Assembly: GCA_034440575.1 (NCBI GenBank)
Contig: JAOTOL010001452.1
Location: forward strand, 845,501-909,500
Length of the DNA: 64,000 nucleotides
From: Imbricaverruca yamaguchii
Lineage: Eukaryota; Arthropoda; Thecostraca; Neoverrucidae
Direction: 5' to 3'
Each line of letters starts with the position of its first letter. The first letter of the stretch is position 1. The notes beneath the pieces were generated by a model. It worked only from the letters and a program-made list of their open reading frames with translations. It was not told the DNA's origin and searched no databases. Positions 1-11,179 of this stretch are shown in pieces. The position numbers and the translations under genes were made by a program.

Positions 1-245
1 CGGGTCAGCTCAGATCATGGTCAGGTCGGGTCGGGTCTGGTCGGGTCTGGTCTCGTCGGGTCGGGTCGGGTCGGTCGGGTCGGGTCGGGTCGGGTCGGGT
101 CGGGTCGGGTCAGGTCGGGTCGGGTCGGGTCGGGTCGGGTCGGGTCGGGTCGGGTCAGGTCGGGTCGGGTCGGGTCGGGTCGGCTCAGATCATGGTCAGG
201 TCGGGTTGGGTCGGGTTAGGCCAGCTCAGGTCGGACCGGGTCAGG
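1..245. repeat. (GGGTC)n minisatellite
   Basis: Pentanucleotide GGGTC repeats dominate, with CAGGTC and GGTCTGG variants. A block reading CAGATCATGGTCAGGTCGGG occurs near both ends (about 11-30 and 186-205), so the array has a higher-order layout. The reading frame through it (GRVGSGRVGS) is a repeat artefact. Runs of GGG separated by two bases fit the G-quadruplex rule. It starts at the window edge and may continue beyond it. Confidence 0.95.
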
Positions 246-1394
246 TCAGGTCGGACCGGTGGGCGTGACACCATGCCATGTCCGGCCACCTCTAGGCCCC
301 CGACCACTCCGCTCGATAGTGGCCGGGGTCCGATGACGCGGCCGCCGCCCCGTCCGCCTCAGTAATTCATAAGCCGCCACCGGGCCGGTCCACCGCCTGT
401 CAGCGTGTTTGGGGCTGGCCGCGGCACCTGGTCGCACCGCGGGAAATGCACGCGTCGCTACACTCCATCCGAGCTGTCGCATCGCTTCGCGCCGCTGGAA
501 GGTGGCAGGACGCACAGGCTGACAGTTTTTGTGATTGTAGCGACACATAGACAATTGGTGATGTAATAGTCAAGGAATGTCGTCGTGGTAGCAGTTTGTT
601 CGTGATTAATATATATTTGCCCAATCCCCTCTCTCTTTCTGTATCTCTCTCTCTCTATTCTTTCTCTCTCTTTGTATATATAAATATATATATATATACA
701 ACATAATACAGCTCAGAACAATCGATCTGTACAACCAAAGTGTATAGCCGCATTTGGCTTCCATTAGCATCATCGACTGCTAACATTGTCTCCGCCTTGT
801 TGTTGCGGTGCCGCTAATAAGCCCATCCATCTCTGTTCACGGACATGCCTATTCATCACAGATTTCCGCCAAACCCCGACACGTTTCGCTCCTCGTACAT
901 CACCCAACGAATGGCCTCGAGGAAAAAAGTGACCAACCGGCCGGGAGCAGCCGAGCCTCTTTCCTGCCGCGCTCTGGAAAGGTGGTTCGCTACCCGACAG
1001 TGAAATAACACCGATGTTTCGCACACATAGGGGACGCATTTGCATGCCATTTGCATTCCATTTGCGGCAGAAACATCGGCATCCCGACGGCAGACCCCAT
1101 GCACCACATTCCACCGCCACGGCAGGGGGGGGGCTGTTGTACTCCCGGGTCGAGAACCACCTTTCCAGTGTAAGCTTAGAGAGAAGGGACTCGGATGTAT
1201 GATCTCACTGTTTACTTCTAGGCATTTCGTTGGATGACGTAAGAGTAGTAGGACTTGCAATGGATTGGCAGAAATCCGTGGTATGCAGGCATCTCTTTCA
1301 ACAGAGCTGGACGAGGTTGTTAGTGACAAAAAAGTAACAAGTGAAAACAGATCAGGACGCAATGCAAATGGAAGGTAAATTTGGCGTCTATATA
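246..1394. other. No gene seen
   Basis: Mixed-composition sequence with only short overlapping frames on both strands. A pyrimidine-rich patch followed by TATATA-rich sequence lies at about 627-700. I see no splice-bounded exon or transposon end. Confidence 0.6.
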
Positions 1395-1417
1395 CATACA
1401 CACACAAACACACACGC

Positions 1418-1462
<45 letters not shown>

Positions 1463-1477
1463 ATACACACACATACG
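1395..1477. repeat. (CA)n microsatellite
   Basis: CACACA tract of about 80 bp with AAA and GCA interruptions at its left side and a pure core at about 1421-1456. Confidence 0.97.
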
Positions 1478-1652
1478 TGTTTACCGTGACTAACGAGGAC
1501 TATGACCTGGCGGTCACAAACGAGGACACCCTTTATTTACCACCGCAGAAGCATCGATTTCTTCTATGTGATAGAGCAAGATCTGCCGAGTAAGATGAAG
1601 GGTCGATTTTGGAGGAAGTGTCCAATTGTTGGCTCCCAGTGTGGATTGAAAT

Positions 1653-1845
1653 ACCGAGGACATTGACAAAACCGAGGACTTTGTGTGTCCATACATGTTT
1701 ATCGTGAATACCGAGGACAGTGTGTGTCCATGCATGTTTATCGTGACTTCCGAGGACAATGTGTGTCCACATACATATTTATCGTGAATACCGAGGACAA
1801 TGTGTGTCCAAATATGTCCATTGTGCACACCGAGGACTGTGGCCT
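1653..1845. repeat. 39-bp minisatellite, about 4.5 copies
   Basis: Each unit starts CCGAGGAC, continues TGTGTGTCCA and ends near TTTATCGTGAATA. Three units are 39 bp and one is 41 bp. Degenerate relatives (TTTACCGTGACTAACGAGGA) lie just upstream at about 1480-1530, so the family was once longer and took in the flank of the CA tract. Confidence 0.85.
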
Positions 1846-2945
1846 GATGGGCACCAATGGCAACTTCCTTTGAAATGCGAAAACAGTTTGTTTGGTTTAT
1901 CCTAATAAGTGCATCTGTGTGGTCTTATGTGTCTGTGATAATTCTTCCGCCGAGCCCAAACAACCTATCCCAGCTCATGGGAAGATTCCTAAGCGTAGGA
2001 CCGTCGTTCTAAAAAAATCATGGATTCGTATCCTGATGTTCGCAATCGTGTGGGAGGGAGGGGGAATGAAAGCAAGGAAATTTACCCAATTGAAAAGCTA
2101 TTAGATTCTTGTCACAGTTAAGCGAAAATTGTATGGTTTTTACACCACTGAAGAAGGCTTACATATATCGCTCGATTGTATATATATGTCTTTTAAATCA
2201 CAACTGTACTTTAAATCGAAATGCGTCCGAAAACCACCGGAGGACTAATTATCATGTGCGCAAGCTGTACTCTTCTCAATCTCCACGTCTACGCTCCCTC
2301 CTGTGCCTTTCAGAGAGGCGTTGATTAACAGAAGCGTGGTCAGGATTCCATCCTGGGTATGCCACCAGCCAAAAGGGCCATCTGACCGTGGAAGATGAAA
2401 GGTGAAAAGCCTGTCCCAAAAAGTGTTTTTCTTATTCGTAGAACGTGTGCTTTTCTCGATAAGGATTTCACTACAATTTGTAGCACACTCCCTATTTTAG
2501 TGAATAGTCTTACAGTTGTTTTGACGTAGGGTTTGAGCATTTTCAGTAGGATATGCAGGCACGCGATTACGCTTGACGTGGGATGTGCTGGCTCTCGCCC
2601 CGCGGCCATTACTATGTCAGGTATGTCGACGCTACTGTTGCGGGCCAGGCGTCCGATGTGAGCTATGTCCAGTGCCCTATCCCTGTTTTTATATCCACTT
2701 CAATTATATATAATCGAGACTAATTTGAGTTGGTTGTGCTGTGGGAAGCAATGGTCCAAGATTCGCAATGATAAGTGTCGAGGAAACTTCGCCAATGCAT
2801 TTCAAAGTAAAATATATCCTAAACCCTGAGTAGCATCGTGAAGGTATCAGCTACTTGCGGTTCCATTTCAATTCGCGATAACCAAATATTGAGGAATCAT
2901 TTTCCCTTACATCCTGACGATTAGCTGAGTGAATTCGGTCACACT
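1846..2945. other. No gene seen
   Basis: No convincing coding sequence, RNA gene or repeat. The short frames lack splice context and protein-like composition. Confidence 0.55.
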
Positions 2946-3580
2946 GGACCAGGGGCGTCGCCACCGGGGTGGGCAGCGAGCGAGGGAATTTACCCCCTGC
3001 CCTGTGGAAGACGGGGTTCCTGACATCTGAGGAGGCCCCGTGCCGGAAGCGCACAGAAAAGTTGAAGTGCTCTCTAGAAGAAAGGCTTCACACTGAGGGT
3101 CGCTACCATCCGCTACCATATTAGATAAAAGCAGATATTTCTGTAGGAAGTCCCACAAAGCTTGAGAGATTTTGACAGCCTTTCAACCCACCTTTCGGAG
3201 GGAGTCAAACACAATGTATATCGTCACACACCTTTGCGGAGGTGGCCCATGAGCCTTCGATATCTGGATCCATCATCGCTTTCCTTATCATCCTCCATCC
3301 TTCATCATCCTCCATTCGACATACGTGCCCGCGGTGTGGAAGGGCTTAAGTCTTCACACATTTCTGATTGCAGGCCAAAGCTGAAAACCTGGAGGAAATC
3401 CAATGCGCTTCGTGACTCAACCACCGCGCGAAAGAGGGGGAACAGCTTCCTCTTACCGTGAAGGGGTGGGAGGGGTGTCGCTCCCCTGACCTTTAAAGAG
3501 GCCCCTGCTCGGTAATACACAAAACATTTGAAGTGTGGTCTTCATGAGACGGCTTCACACTGAAAATCACAACCAATCAG
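2946..3580. repeat. Diverged direct-repeat pair, possible old DNA transposon
   Basis: A segment at about 2990-3100 (GAGGCCCC, TTGAAGTG, GGCTTCACACTGA) recurs at about 3480-3570 in the same order and orientation, offset about 475 bp. The left copy is preceded at about 2950 by CAGGGGCGTCGCCACC, which resembles hAT-type terminal sequence. The pairing is seen in the sequence; the assignment to a DNA transposon is inference. Confidence 0.4.
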
Positions 3581-5835
3581 AAACATAACGTAAGTCAAAG
3601 CTAGTGTTTGTAGTTATCTCCACAACGATCTCAGAGGCTTTTGTTCAAGGTCCTTGGTTTTGGGATCCTTGTATTTTATGACAATGTGAAGGAAGCCATG
3701 CGTGCATTGGTGGAATATTGCATGTATTTCAGGGATGCACGGCCCTTACATGCAAGGGGGCGCTTCCTCATTTGGTTCCATGTTAACAATCACCGGGCCC
3801 AAGGTAGGGGCTCACAAAGATAGGATAGGTACCCGTCTTAAGACGAATAGCCTCCTATTTCAACATTGTATTTAAGGTCACGATTACTGACCTAAGGTCC
3901 CGATTGGGACCTATTCGCTGGTAACACTCAACCAATGACATGCCAACAAATTAAACCCCACGGCGAAAATCGTTTTGACTGGTGTCACAGCAGTTGTCTC
4001 GGTGTTAAAAAGTCAACTAGGACAAAGATATGCCGTGATGTGCTTATTTAACACATGTCAGCCATGTTTCAGGCTAGTTATTCCATGATTAATTCGTGTC
4101 CACGGAAGTCAAGTACCGGGTTCAATGTAGGAAAAGCTGAGATGAGTTGTGACAGTATATTTAGAGCTTTCATGAAATGGATTCATAGCATCCATGTCAA
4201 TTTTACAAAACTGGTTTCATACATCCACACATGGATAGACATGCTGAGCACAAAACAAACACTGTTCTTCGACACGGCACTGCGGTACCTACTACACATC
4301 GAAGATGCGTCATACATCCTGCGGTCACATCACACCATTAGTCTGTTATGATCTGATGGGTGCCTGACATCTGATGGGACATGATTTCAGCTACTGTTGG
4401 CCTTATATAGAAAGCTCCAGAGCGAACACTTTCCGAGCATGAGGTAGCTCAAGCCGGCTTTCTCTGATCGCCCGTGCATGGCAGGCGGACACCGTGGAGA
4501 TCTACGACGCAGATTTCTGGCGCATTTGGTGCTATCAGGAAGTGGCGCATAAACGCAGACATTTTGTACGTACGCTATCAACTCGTCTCCATCCCAACTC
4601 TGGCAAAACACTGGAGTCACATGCTTAACGTCGGCCTAAGCCACTCACGGTACGAGCACTAAAATGGATGGCTTTCGGTTCTTCTGTGCTGCAGTGCAGC
4701 TTCTCCAGGCCCCAATGCAGTATCGAGCATGCGGAAATATTTTTGCTTCGATGAACATTCGCGTTGTGCCTTTGGGCACCCCGTGGCACATCGTAGCCAG
4801 GCCGACTAATAACATGCGACAACGTTCAACGACTGCGGGGATGTGCTTGTCTTATGTAGATGAGGACTGATGGTGACACCTAGGATTTTAACACTGAGAT
4901 AAATTGAAATTCCGTCGCTTCCGATCTAAACTGAAAAGTTTAATTCGGAAAGTTGGTATCGAATAATGAACAGGGCTGAAGTAGAGGGCAGGACATATAA
5001 TTATCACTGGATGAGGGAAGGCCAGGTAAATGGCAATGCGTAGTATGGTACAGTCACCAGGATATCCTTCCCCGATATACACTGGATTTAACCATTGCTA
5101 TGTGTGGAGGGATATGCAGCAGGGGAAATGCGGAGGGAATGTCCGCCCATCCCGTCGACACATTAGATGAGCTTTTGAGGAAAAGGACATTTTCTGGTTA
5201 AAAGGCAATTAGGCGCTCCACAAGGGTACGTTGAAGGTACACTTTTCGAAGATTCAGTAATATACTTGCTGCGCACACGCACGGTTGCCAGATGGCTTGG
5301 AGCAAGATTTCATGTATTATAAAGCACATCCAGAGCGCACCAGTCGCTTACAGCCCTTGTTGAAATAGACGAACCACGTGTCAGCCAGACTGGCCGCGCC
5401 GGCACAGCTGCGTGCTCATTTGTCCCACACGGTTAGGACAAGTCGACTGTACTCGACGACTGTGCCTGACTGCGCCTGCACCACCGCCCCCGCCACGAGC
5501 CTCAGGTCAGTGCCAACGTTGAAAGCCGCAGTCACCTGCAACAGTTGGATTGTCGTTAGGCACAATCCGAGAGCTAGAAAGTTCTGCAGTCAGGGACCAC
5601 GCTGCAATAAGCCATAGTTTCTAGATAATATATGACCAAATGCCAGTGGCGAGATATATGACGTCAATTCTTTGTTGGTTCACTGTTCCCACCTTCCCTA
5701 TTTTGGAGCATATACTCGTGATCAGACCTGACAGCGACGTGAAACTTTGCGCCTTTGTAGAAGACAACATACCCTGCAACATATTCCAGGGATAACCAGT
5801 TTTTATTCTCACCTAATCTCGTGACCTGACGAGAA
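3581..5835. other. No gene seen
   Basis: Unique-looking sequence with scattered frames of at most about 98 codons and no supported exon. Weak internal similarity only. Confidence 0.5.
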
Positions 5836-6116
5836 GACGAGAAGACTAAAATGAGAAGGGCTGCCGACTTTGACCTCGCCTAGCTCATGTGGTGGTCATA
5901 TCATCGATGTGACCCAGATTATTGTTGCGTTTTCGTTGGAGAAATATCTGCACATAAATGTGCAAAACAGGAAGTATTTTGATGCCTCGGTCTGACAGCT
6001 CTCAGAAAGCATAACCATAGAATGAAACTTTGATAAGAAGTCTCATTTTAGACGAGAAGACTAAAATGAGAAGCGCTGCCGACTTTGACCTCGCCTAGCT
6101 CATGTGGTGGTCATAT
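5836..6116. repeat. 66-bp direct repeat with 215-bp period
   Basis: The 66 bases at 5836-5901 (starting GACGAGAAGACTAAAATGAG, ending GGTGGTCATAT) recur at 6051-6116 with one mismatch. This is a recent partial tandem duplication of a 215-bp unit. Confidence 0.9.
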
Positions 6117-7036
6117 GCACTGCCCCTCAGGGAATGTATTGTTGTCTTTTTCCCCAGGATTAAAAACGCGGCAACACATGGACACCATAGCTTGCTATCC
6201 AGTGCTTTCTTATCCAGTGAGTCCGACAAATGTCACGTTTGCCTTGTAGGCACGAATTTGAAGAATGTTCACCGGATCCTTCATCATGCAGCGACGAATA
6301 TCTAACCCGGTGCACCTTTGGACATAGGAAAGTGTATCCCACTGTACCTTTCAGCTTACTTCTATAATCATTCCGGTTTTGCTACACATACACAAATTAG
6401 AGTATCTAGGGCCCGTTGGCCCGTGGCCCTCCATCCCTTAGGCGCAAAAGGCCAGTTACTGGCTAACAGGGCGCCGAATGCGCCCATTTGTCCTGCAAGT
6501 AGTGTGCCCGAAGCTTGGATGGGTGTCCCAGATGGATGAAGGATGTCTCAGGTCTGAAAACAAAAATATGTTGGTGTGCAAGGTGTGGGGATGGCCCAGT
6601 AATTGCGATGTTGAGCTCTGGATGCAAAGGTCCGGGGTTCAACACTGGCACCGCTCTGGATATTTCCGAATACCGCGGCCCACTGGCGACACAATGTGGG
6701 TTCCGCTATTAGGCATGATTGTGCATACAGTGCGTCGTGAACCACCCAATAAGCAAAAAGGTACGAAAGGGTGCGCCGTGGATCTACACTACGACCCCCA
6801 AGGCCTGAAGCCGCTTTCATAAACTGAGGGTGCACACCCATGATTGCATTATTTTTCAGGTTTTCGGTCGGTCCGAGCACTGCTCTCTCATTTCCCATGT
6901 GTTTGGTATTGACTATATGCGATTGATAATTGACATATCTATATTTCGGTGGATTATTTTAAACCAGGTGTGTATGCTTGACTAACGAAATTGTTTCCTT
7001 CGTTGTGAAGCTATTGCAAAATCATGTATTTATGAG
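6117..7036. other. No gene seen
   Basis: Overlapping frames at 6463-6898 on both strands, up to 116 codons, shadow each other. No homology, splice logic or repeat structure seen. Confidence 0.5.
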
Positions 7037-7044
7037 ATGATCAT

Positions 7045-7421
7045 TAGGGTGGAGTGATTTCCAAAATTTTTTGTGTTAAAGTCTTAAAACTTGTGTGTGG
7101 TTCCAAAAAGACGATCTGCAAAATTTTAGGGCAATCTGAGGCCGGTAAGCCGCCGCCCCTCAGGGCTTTCTGAAGCCGAAATGACGTTTTTCTATCAACT
7201 TGCGGAATCAAGCCCGATTTCAGGAATTGAAATCATTAGATAGCAAATAAGTATTTATTTCATTGCATTGCACAGTTTTTCATCCACCGCTGCGCTAATT
7301 TTCACTTCCCTAACTTGAAAATTGTGCCTGCCATGACGCAGAGTTTCGGAAGGTGTGCCGCCCGCAGCGCCATCCCTGCCCTCTATCGGCAGAAGTATGA
7401 ACTGCGACCATTCACCGTTCA
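7045..7421 (+). repeat. Left inverted repeat of DNA transposon
   Basis: About 377 bp that matches the reverse complement of 9479-9865 throughout by eye. Landmarks in order are GGTGGAGTGATTT, GATCTGCAAA, CGCCGC, CTCAGGGCTTTCTGA, ATGACGTTTT, TTAGATAG, AACTTGAAAATTGTGCC and CTGCCCTCTATCGG. The arms differ by many substitutions, so they have aged. Confidence 0.9.
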
Positions 7422-8274
7422 TTCCGCAATATAAGTATATTTCTTGGTCAACTGGGGGGCAGGAAGGTAGCGGATTTGAGACAGTGCACAATGTGCTGAC
7501 TTCTTATGCGCACAGCGCTATTTTATTACGATTTTAGCGACTTCTATCGACAGCTATACACGATTGGAGCGTAGCCACAGCCGGCTTTGGCATATTGTGG
7601 CATGCCTTTCAGCCTCCAAGCTCACAATGTTTACTTGAAATACCCTGCTAGCATGTTTTCTTGGCTGCATGTGAATTGTTGCTGCAGATATTTGAATTTA
7701 ATTAATTTACTTTGGCGGAAACACTGACAATCCCACACCTTACTGGGTGGGTACTCGGTCGCACGACCAACGCAGACCGCTCAAATTTAGCAGTACTGGC
7801 GATGATTTTATGCTCCGACCATCGATTGCCCACCAACTGTTGCATTTGCTCACCATCACCACCATGGTCATGGGTAAAGAATTGCTTTGTAAGTTACCCC
7901 ACCGGCGGCCAATGTATTGCGCGGCCATGGCCGGGGTGGCCGAGGCAGATTCCCCAACCATGACCATGGTTGGAACCGAAAATAAGGATCTATCAGATTT
8001 CGGGTATGAAAGTAAAAAAGGTTAAGGGAAGTTCATTCCGATCGAAGACGGCTCACTTTGCTTTGGGCCACCCCTGCGAACTGCCGAAGAACCAACTGCC
8101 ACTTCAGATTCATGTACATAACTTCTACAGACTACAGTCAAACTTCGGGCTGTTGACAACCATGCAGTGGGCGAAAGGCAAATCGCCACGAGCGTTGCCA
8201 AGGGCGTTGTATACCTTTGGGGGTAAGCAAGCGTCCCTGTTAAATCGTTTCAGTCGATTGTCCGGGGTGTCCTG

Positions 8275-9077
8275 GTGATCGTGAAGAAAGGAAAGGATCT
8301 AACAAAGACCCCAATAAAGAAACGCGCTGGCGCAAGCAAAACGATTCCCCTCCATGAGCTGATTGACATCTGCGCGTGCAGTTGCCCTTCGAGAAATGCC
8401 TGCAGCTGCCCCAGCGAGAACAAGGTTCCATATCGCGAGTGGAATTTCTTACAAGACCAGCGAGGTGAGAGGAAGCGAAGCATCGGCGGCATTTACATGA
8501 AGACCTCCATTGCATTGGGGAGGAGGCGAAGAGATCAGAACCGTCTGCGGCGTGATCCGGCTTTCCTTCAGACGGACGCCAACGACTCGGATCCTGGTCC
8601 TTCGGGTCTGACCGAGCACAGCACGGGACACGAGCCCGAAAGCATGGACGAGGGAAGCAATGGTGACGATGCATATGACACAGGGAGTGTCCACGAACCA
8701 ACACAGACTAGGGCTCCGTACAATATGATGCCTCTGGAGAATTTCTCTAAGGAGTGTGAATTTCTCTAAGAGAAAACAAATGAGCAAGACGTACGGCTTA
8801 CGGGAAAAGAGAAGCATCTGGTATTTGTGAGCGAGCCAGGTGGAACCTACATAGCTCACAGAACACTGACATCAGAAAACAGTGGATCAATTGCTGGCAA
8901 GTCTTTAGAAGTCGTTCGGGAGTGCGACTCAGAAGAATCCTTGCAGGCAGTATTGGTAGATGGCACTGCTGTCAACACAGGCCGCGAAAACGGTGCACTC
9001 ACGAGGATGGAGCGCCAGCTGGGCCGTAGCGTCCAGTGGCTCATGTGCCTTCTTCATGGCAACGTACTTTCGATGAG
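8275..9077 (+). pseudogene. Transposase remnant (N-terminal and middle parts)
   Basis: Two plus-strand frames look like parts of one ancestral transposon protein. The first (8275-8769) has a Cys cluster, CACSC then CSCP at residues 33-45, followed by DQRGERKRSIGGI at 61-73. The second (from 8827) has SEPGGTYIAH, then VDGTAVNTG at residues 44-52 and QWLMCLLHG at 70-78. From memory this order (Cys cluster, DQR..IGG, SEPG, DGTxVNTG, LQWLxCLLHxNE) occurs in a large family of uncharacterised invertebrate proteins; I could not check this. The Asp of DGTAVNTG is a plausible catalytic residue, by inference. The first frame ends at a stop at 8767 after a duplicated GAATTTCTCTAA (8738 and 8757), and sequence expected before SEPG seems missing. 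The second exon ends at a good donor, GAG|GTATGT at 9077/9078. Confidence 0.65.
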
Positions 9078-9192
9078 GTATGTGCCGCTTGCTTTTATAA
9101 TAAAACAAGAATTGACTGAAATACTTCGCCACTATCCACCTGATCCTTACAAATTACATGACATACAATAATATACTGCGTCATCTGTATAT

Positions 9193-9456
9193 CTATCTAG
9201 AATCATGGCAATTTGTGAGTCCGTAGTACAATCCAAACACTTGCCATGCCATTTGCCCATTTAGACCCTGATAAATTTTTATCCAATTTCTTCCTTGTCC
9301 CAATCCCATTATGTCCTGGGCGTTGAATGGTATGGGACGGAAGTCCACCCCCGGCTGACAGTGAATGTCACCAGCTATAGCTTGTCCCAGCGGGCCCTTG
9401 AAGGACTTGGGCCCACTGGTACCGTGGCCTCCATCCAGCTCCATCTCAGTTGTCAC
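9193..9456 (-). pseudogene. Inverted transposase exon
   Basis: On the minus strand this frame reads MELDGGHGTSGPKSFKGP, then LGQAI and, further on, VDFRPIP. In the family recalled for the plus-strand part, a stretch like LDGxTSGPxSFxGPxGxA directly follows LLHxNExxxR, which is where the plus-strand exon stops at 9077. On the minus strand a pyrimidine-rich stretch and CAACTGAG precede it, a possible splice acceptor. The simplest reading is that the 3' coding exon was inverted inside the element. It abuts the right inverted repeat, with only about 22 bp between. The remaining C-terminal part of a full transposase is not visible. Confidence 0.6.
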
Positions 9457-9478
9457 AGAGAGGAACTAAAACTGGAAA

Positions 9479-9865
9479 AACGGTCAATGCCCACAGTTTA
9501 CACTTCCACCGATAGAGGGCAGTGATGTTGCTGCGGTCGGTACACCTTACGAGACTCTGCGTAATGACGGGCACAATTTTCAAGTTAGAGAAGTGAAAAT
9601 TGGCATAGCGGTCAATGAAAAACTGCAGAATCCAATGAAACAACTCTTTATTTTCTATCTAATTATTTGAATTCCTGTAATGGTGATTTATCCCGCAAGT
9701 TCGTTAGAAAACGTCATTTCTGTCTCAGAAAGCCCTGAGGCGCGGCGGCTTCCCGGCCTCGGATTGTTACATAACTTTGCAGATCATTTCTTGAGAACCA
9801 AACACATGTTTTTAGACTTTATCACCCAGCGTTCTTACAAAAACGCATAAAATCACTCCACCCTA
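9479..9865 (-). repeat. Right inverted repeat of DNA transposon
   Basis: Reverse complement of the left arm (7045-7421). It ends AAATCACTCCACCCTA at 9865, followed by the ATGATCAT duplication. Confidence 0.9.
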
Positions 9866-9989
9866 ATGATCATGCCATTAAGTATGTTTTCTTTCTCAAC
9901 ATTTAATGTGGGGTCTTTGAGTCCAGTGACTCCCTGTGCTGCGAAACACTGACATATGAGACCCGCGGTTCATACTTTGATAAGATGAT

Positions 9990-10556
9990 ATGGCATCTGG
10001 CGTCGGCCGTGGGTGTCGCATTGGGCCACCGCAGGCTGAGCAGGGTTGTACTGGTGGTGCTAATGTGTTAGGTGTCGTCTGCAGAGCCCTGACCCATGAC
10101 CCCGAGCGGTGGGGCGACGAGTGGGTTGCTTGTGGGAAACTGAAGGTGGATGCTGGTCTGCCTGAGCCAACAAAGCAACTAATATTATTAACGGCTTGGC
10201 TGGTTGTCTGTCGAATCCAGAGTACGTCGGTTTACTATATAGGTATTAGTGCCACCGTCAGTGGCCATAGCCTACATCGGAGGTGGGCTGAACGTAGCGG
10301 AAGCCTGAATTCTGAACGGCAGAACGTTTGTTGTTCTTTTTTCCAGAAGAGACGACGCATCGAAACAGTCACGGCAAGGACATGCATATTGTGCATTCAG
10401 AAGTGGCATGCACGGCGCACGGGGCCGTTGTTAGGGAGGGGGTCCGGCGTAAGGGGTCAAGTTAGCCTCGCAATAATTCCTGAAAATGTGGAAAGTTCCA
10501 TAATTGGAGTGCAGATGTCTCCCAGAATACTTCTCGAGGTGAGAATGGGTGACTGA
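9990..10556 (+). CDS. Unrecognised 188-codon open frame
   Basis: The longest frame in the window outside repeats and retrotransposons. It starts 117 bp right of the DNA transposon. I recognise no domain: the product is basic with scattered Cys and no clear signal peptide or membrane segment. A strong acceptor-like sequence, TTGTTCTTTTTTCCAG, ends at about 10346, so any real exon may begin there rather than at the ATG. It could equally be chance, as codon use is unremarkable and there is no neighbouring exon. Confidence 0.2.
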   Translation: MASGVGRGCRIGPPQAEQGCTGGANVLGVVCRALTHDPERWGDEWVACGKLKVDAGLPEPTKQLILLTAWLVVCRIQSTSVYYIGISATVSGHSLHRRWAERSGSLNSERQNVCCSFFQKRRRIETVTARTCILCIQKWHARRTGPLLGRGSGVRGQVSLAIIPENVESSIIGVQMSPRILLEVRMGD

Positions 10557-11179
10557 AAAACAGAATGCCCCTTGTTAAATACCTATATACTTTTGCCTAC
10601 TATTTTTGTTTCAAATTTCCAAATCCCCTTGAAGTATGAAGGAGAAGTTCCCTTGAGCATTGTGTACTTTTTGGAGGGCAATTGGTATTATTGTGCTTTT
10701 GGGTATTCACGAGACAAATTTTTCATGCATTTTAAACCTCCGTGAAGAAAAGAAAGGGGCTAGGATTGGTTAGGCTAAGTAAGGTTCTAATTTTTCTTCC
10801 GAGTTGGGAAATATTGTAATTTGTTCGGACTTTTCAAAAAGGATTCGATTGCGTTAGGTTTTTAATTTCATATTTTTAAGAACGATGCATTTTTATTTAA
10901 CCATTTATTAAACAAATCCATACATGGGATGCTAGGCTAGGTTGGGTTAGGTCATGTTGTAATTTTTAAACCATTAACATCATTTGTGTATGCTAACCTC
11001 ACTCGACAGTCTTCAATTCGAAGATTCTGCTTGGCACACCAGCCTCTGCATGATTTGAAATACGCCACCGGACGGAAATAACAAATTGATAGGAACTGGA
11101 AGTATGTCAGGGAGATTGGATGTTACCGCCCCGCCATCTGACTGGTCTCCATTATAACGGAAAAGGCTCGTCAGATGTC
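10557..11179. other. No gene; TTAGG-like degenerate sequence
   Basis: Two related patches, TTGGTTAGGCTAAGTAAGG (about 10767) and CTAGGTTGGGTTAGGTC (about 10935), are each followed by TAATTTTT. Such GGTTAGG-rich dispersed sequence is common in arthropod genomes, but two patches are weak evidence of lineage. Confidence 0.4.

Larger units (their letters stand above)
7037..9873 (+). mobile_element. DNA transposon with 8-bp target-site duplications
   Basis: The element spans 7045-9865 (2,821 bp) between two copies of ATGATCAT (7037-7044 and 9866-9873). Both termini read TAGGGTGGAGTGATTT inward. The duplication matches the nTnnnnAn pattern of hAT insertions, but the encoded protein is not one I can place in hAT. 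ATGATCAT is palindromic, so it could instead be the outermost part of the inverted repeat. Inside are transposase-derived exons on the plus strand (8275-9077) and one on the minus strand (9193-9456). It is non-autonomous as it stands: a stop, a probable internal deletion and an inverted exon break the coding region. Confidence 0.85.

Noticed and set aside
10347..10556. Exon after TTCTTTTTTCCAG
   Set aside because: The acceptor is excellent, but no convincing donor or protein homology was found; kept only as a note on the 188-codon frame.
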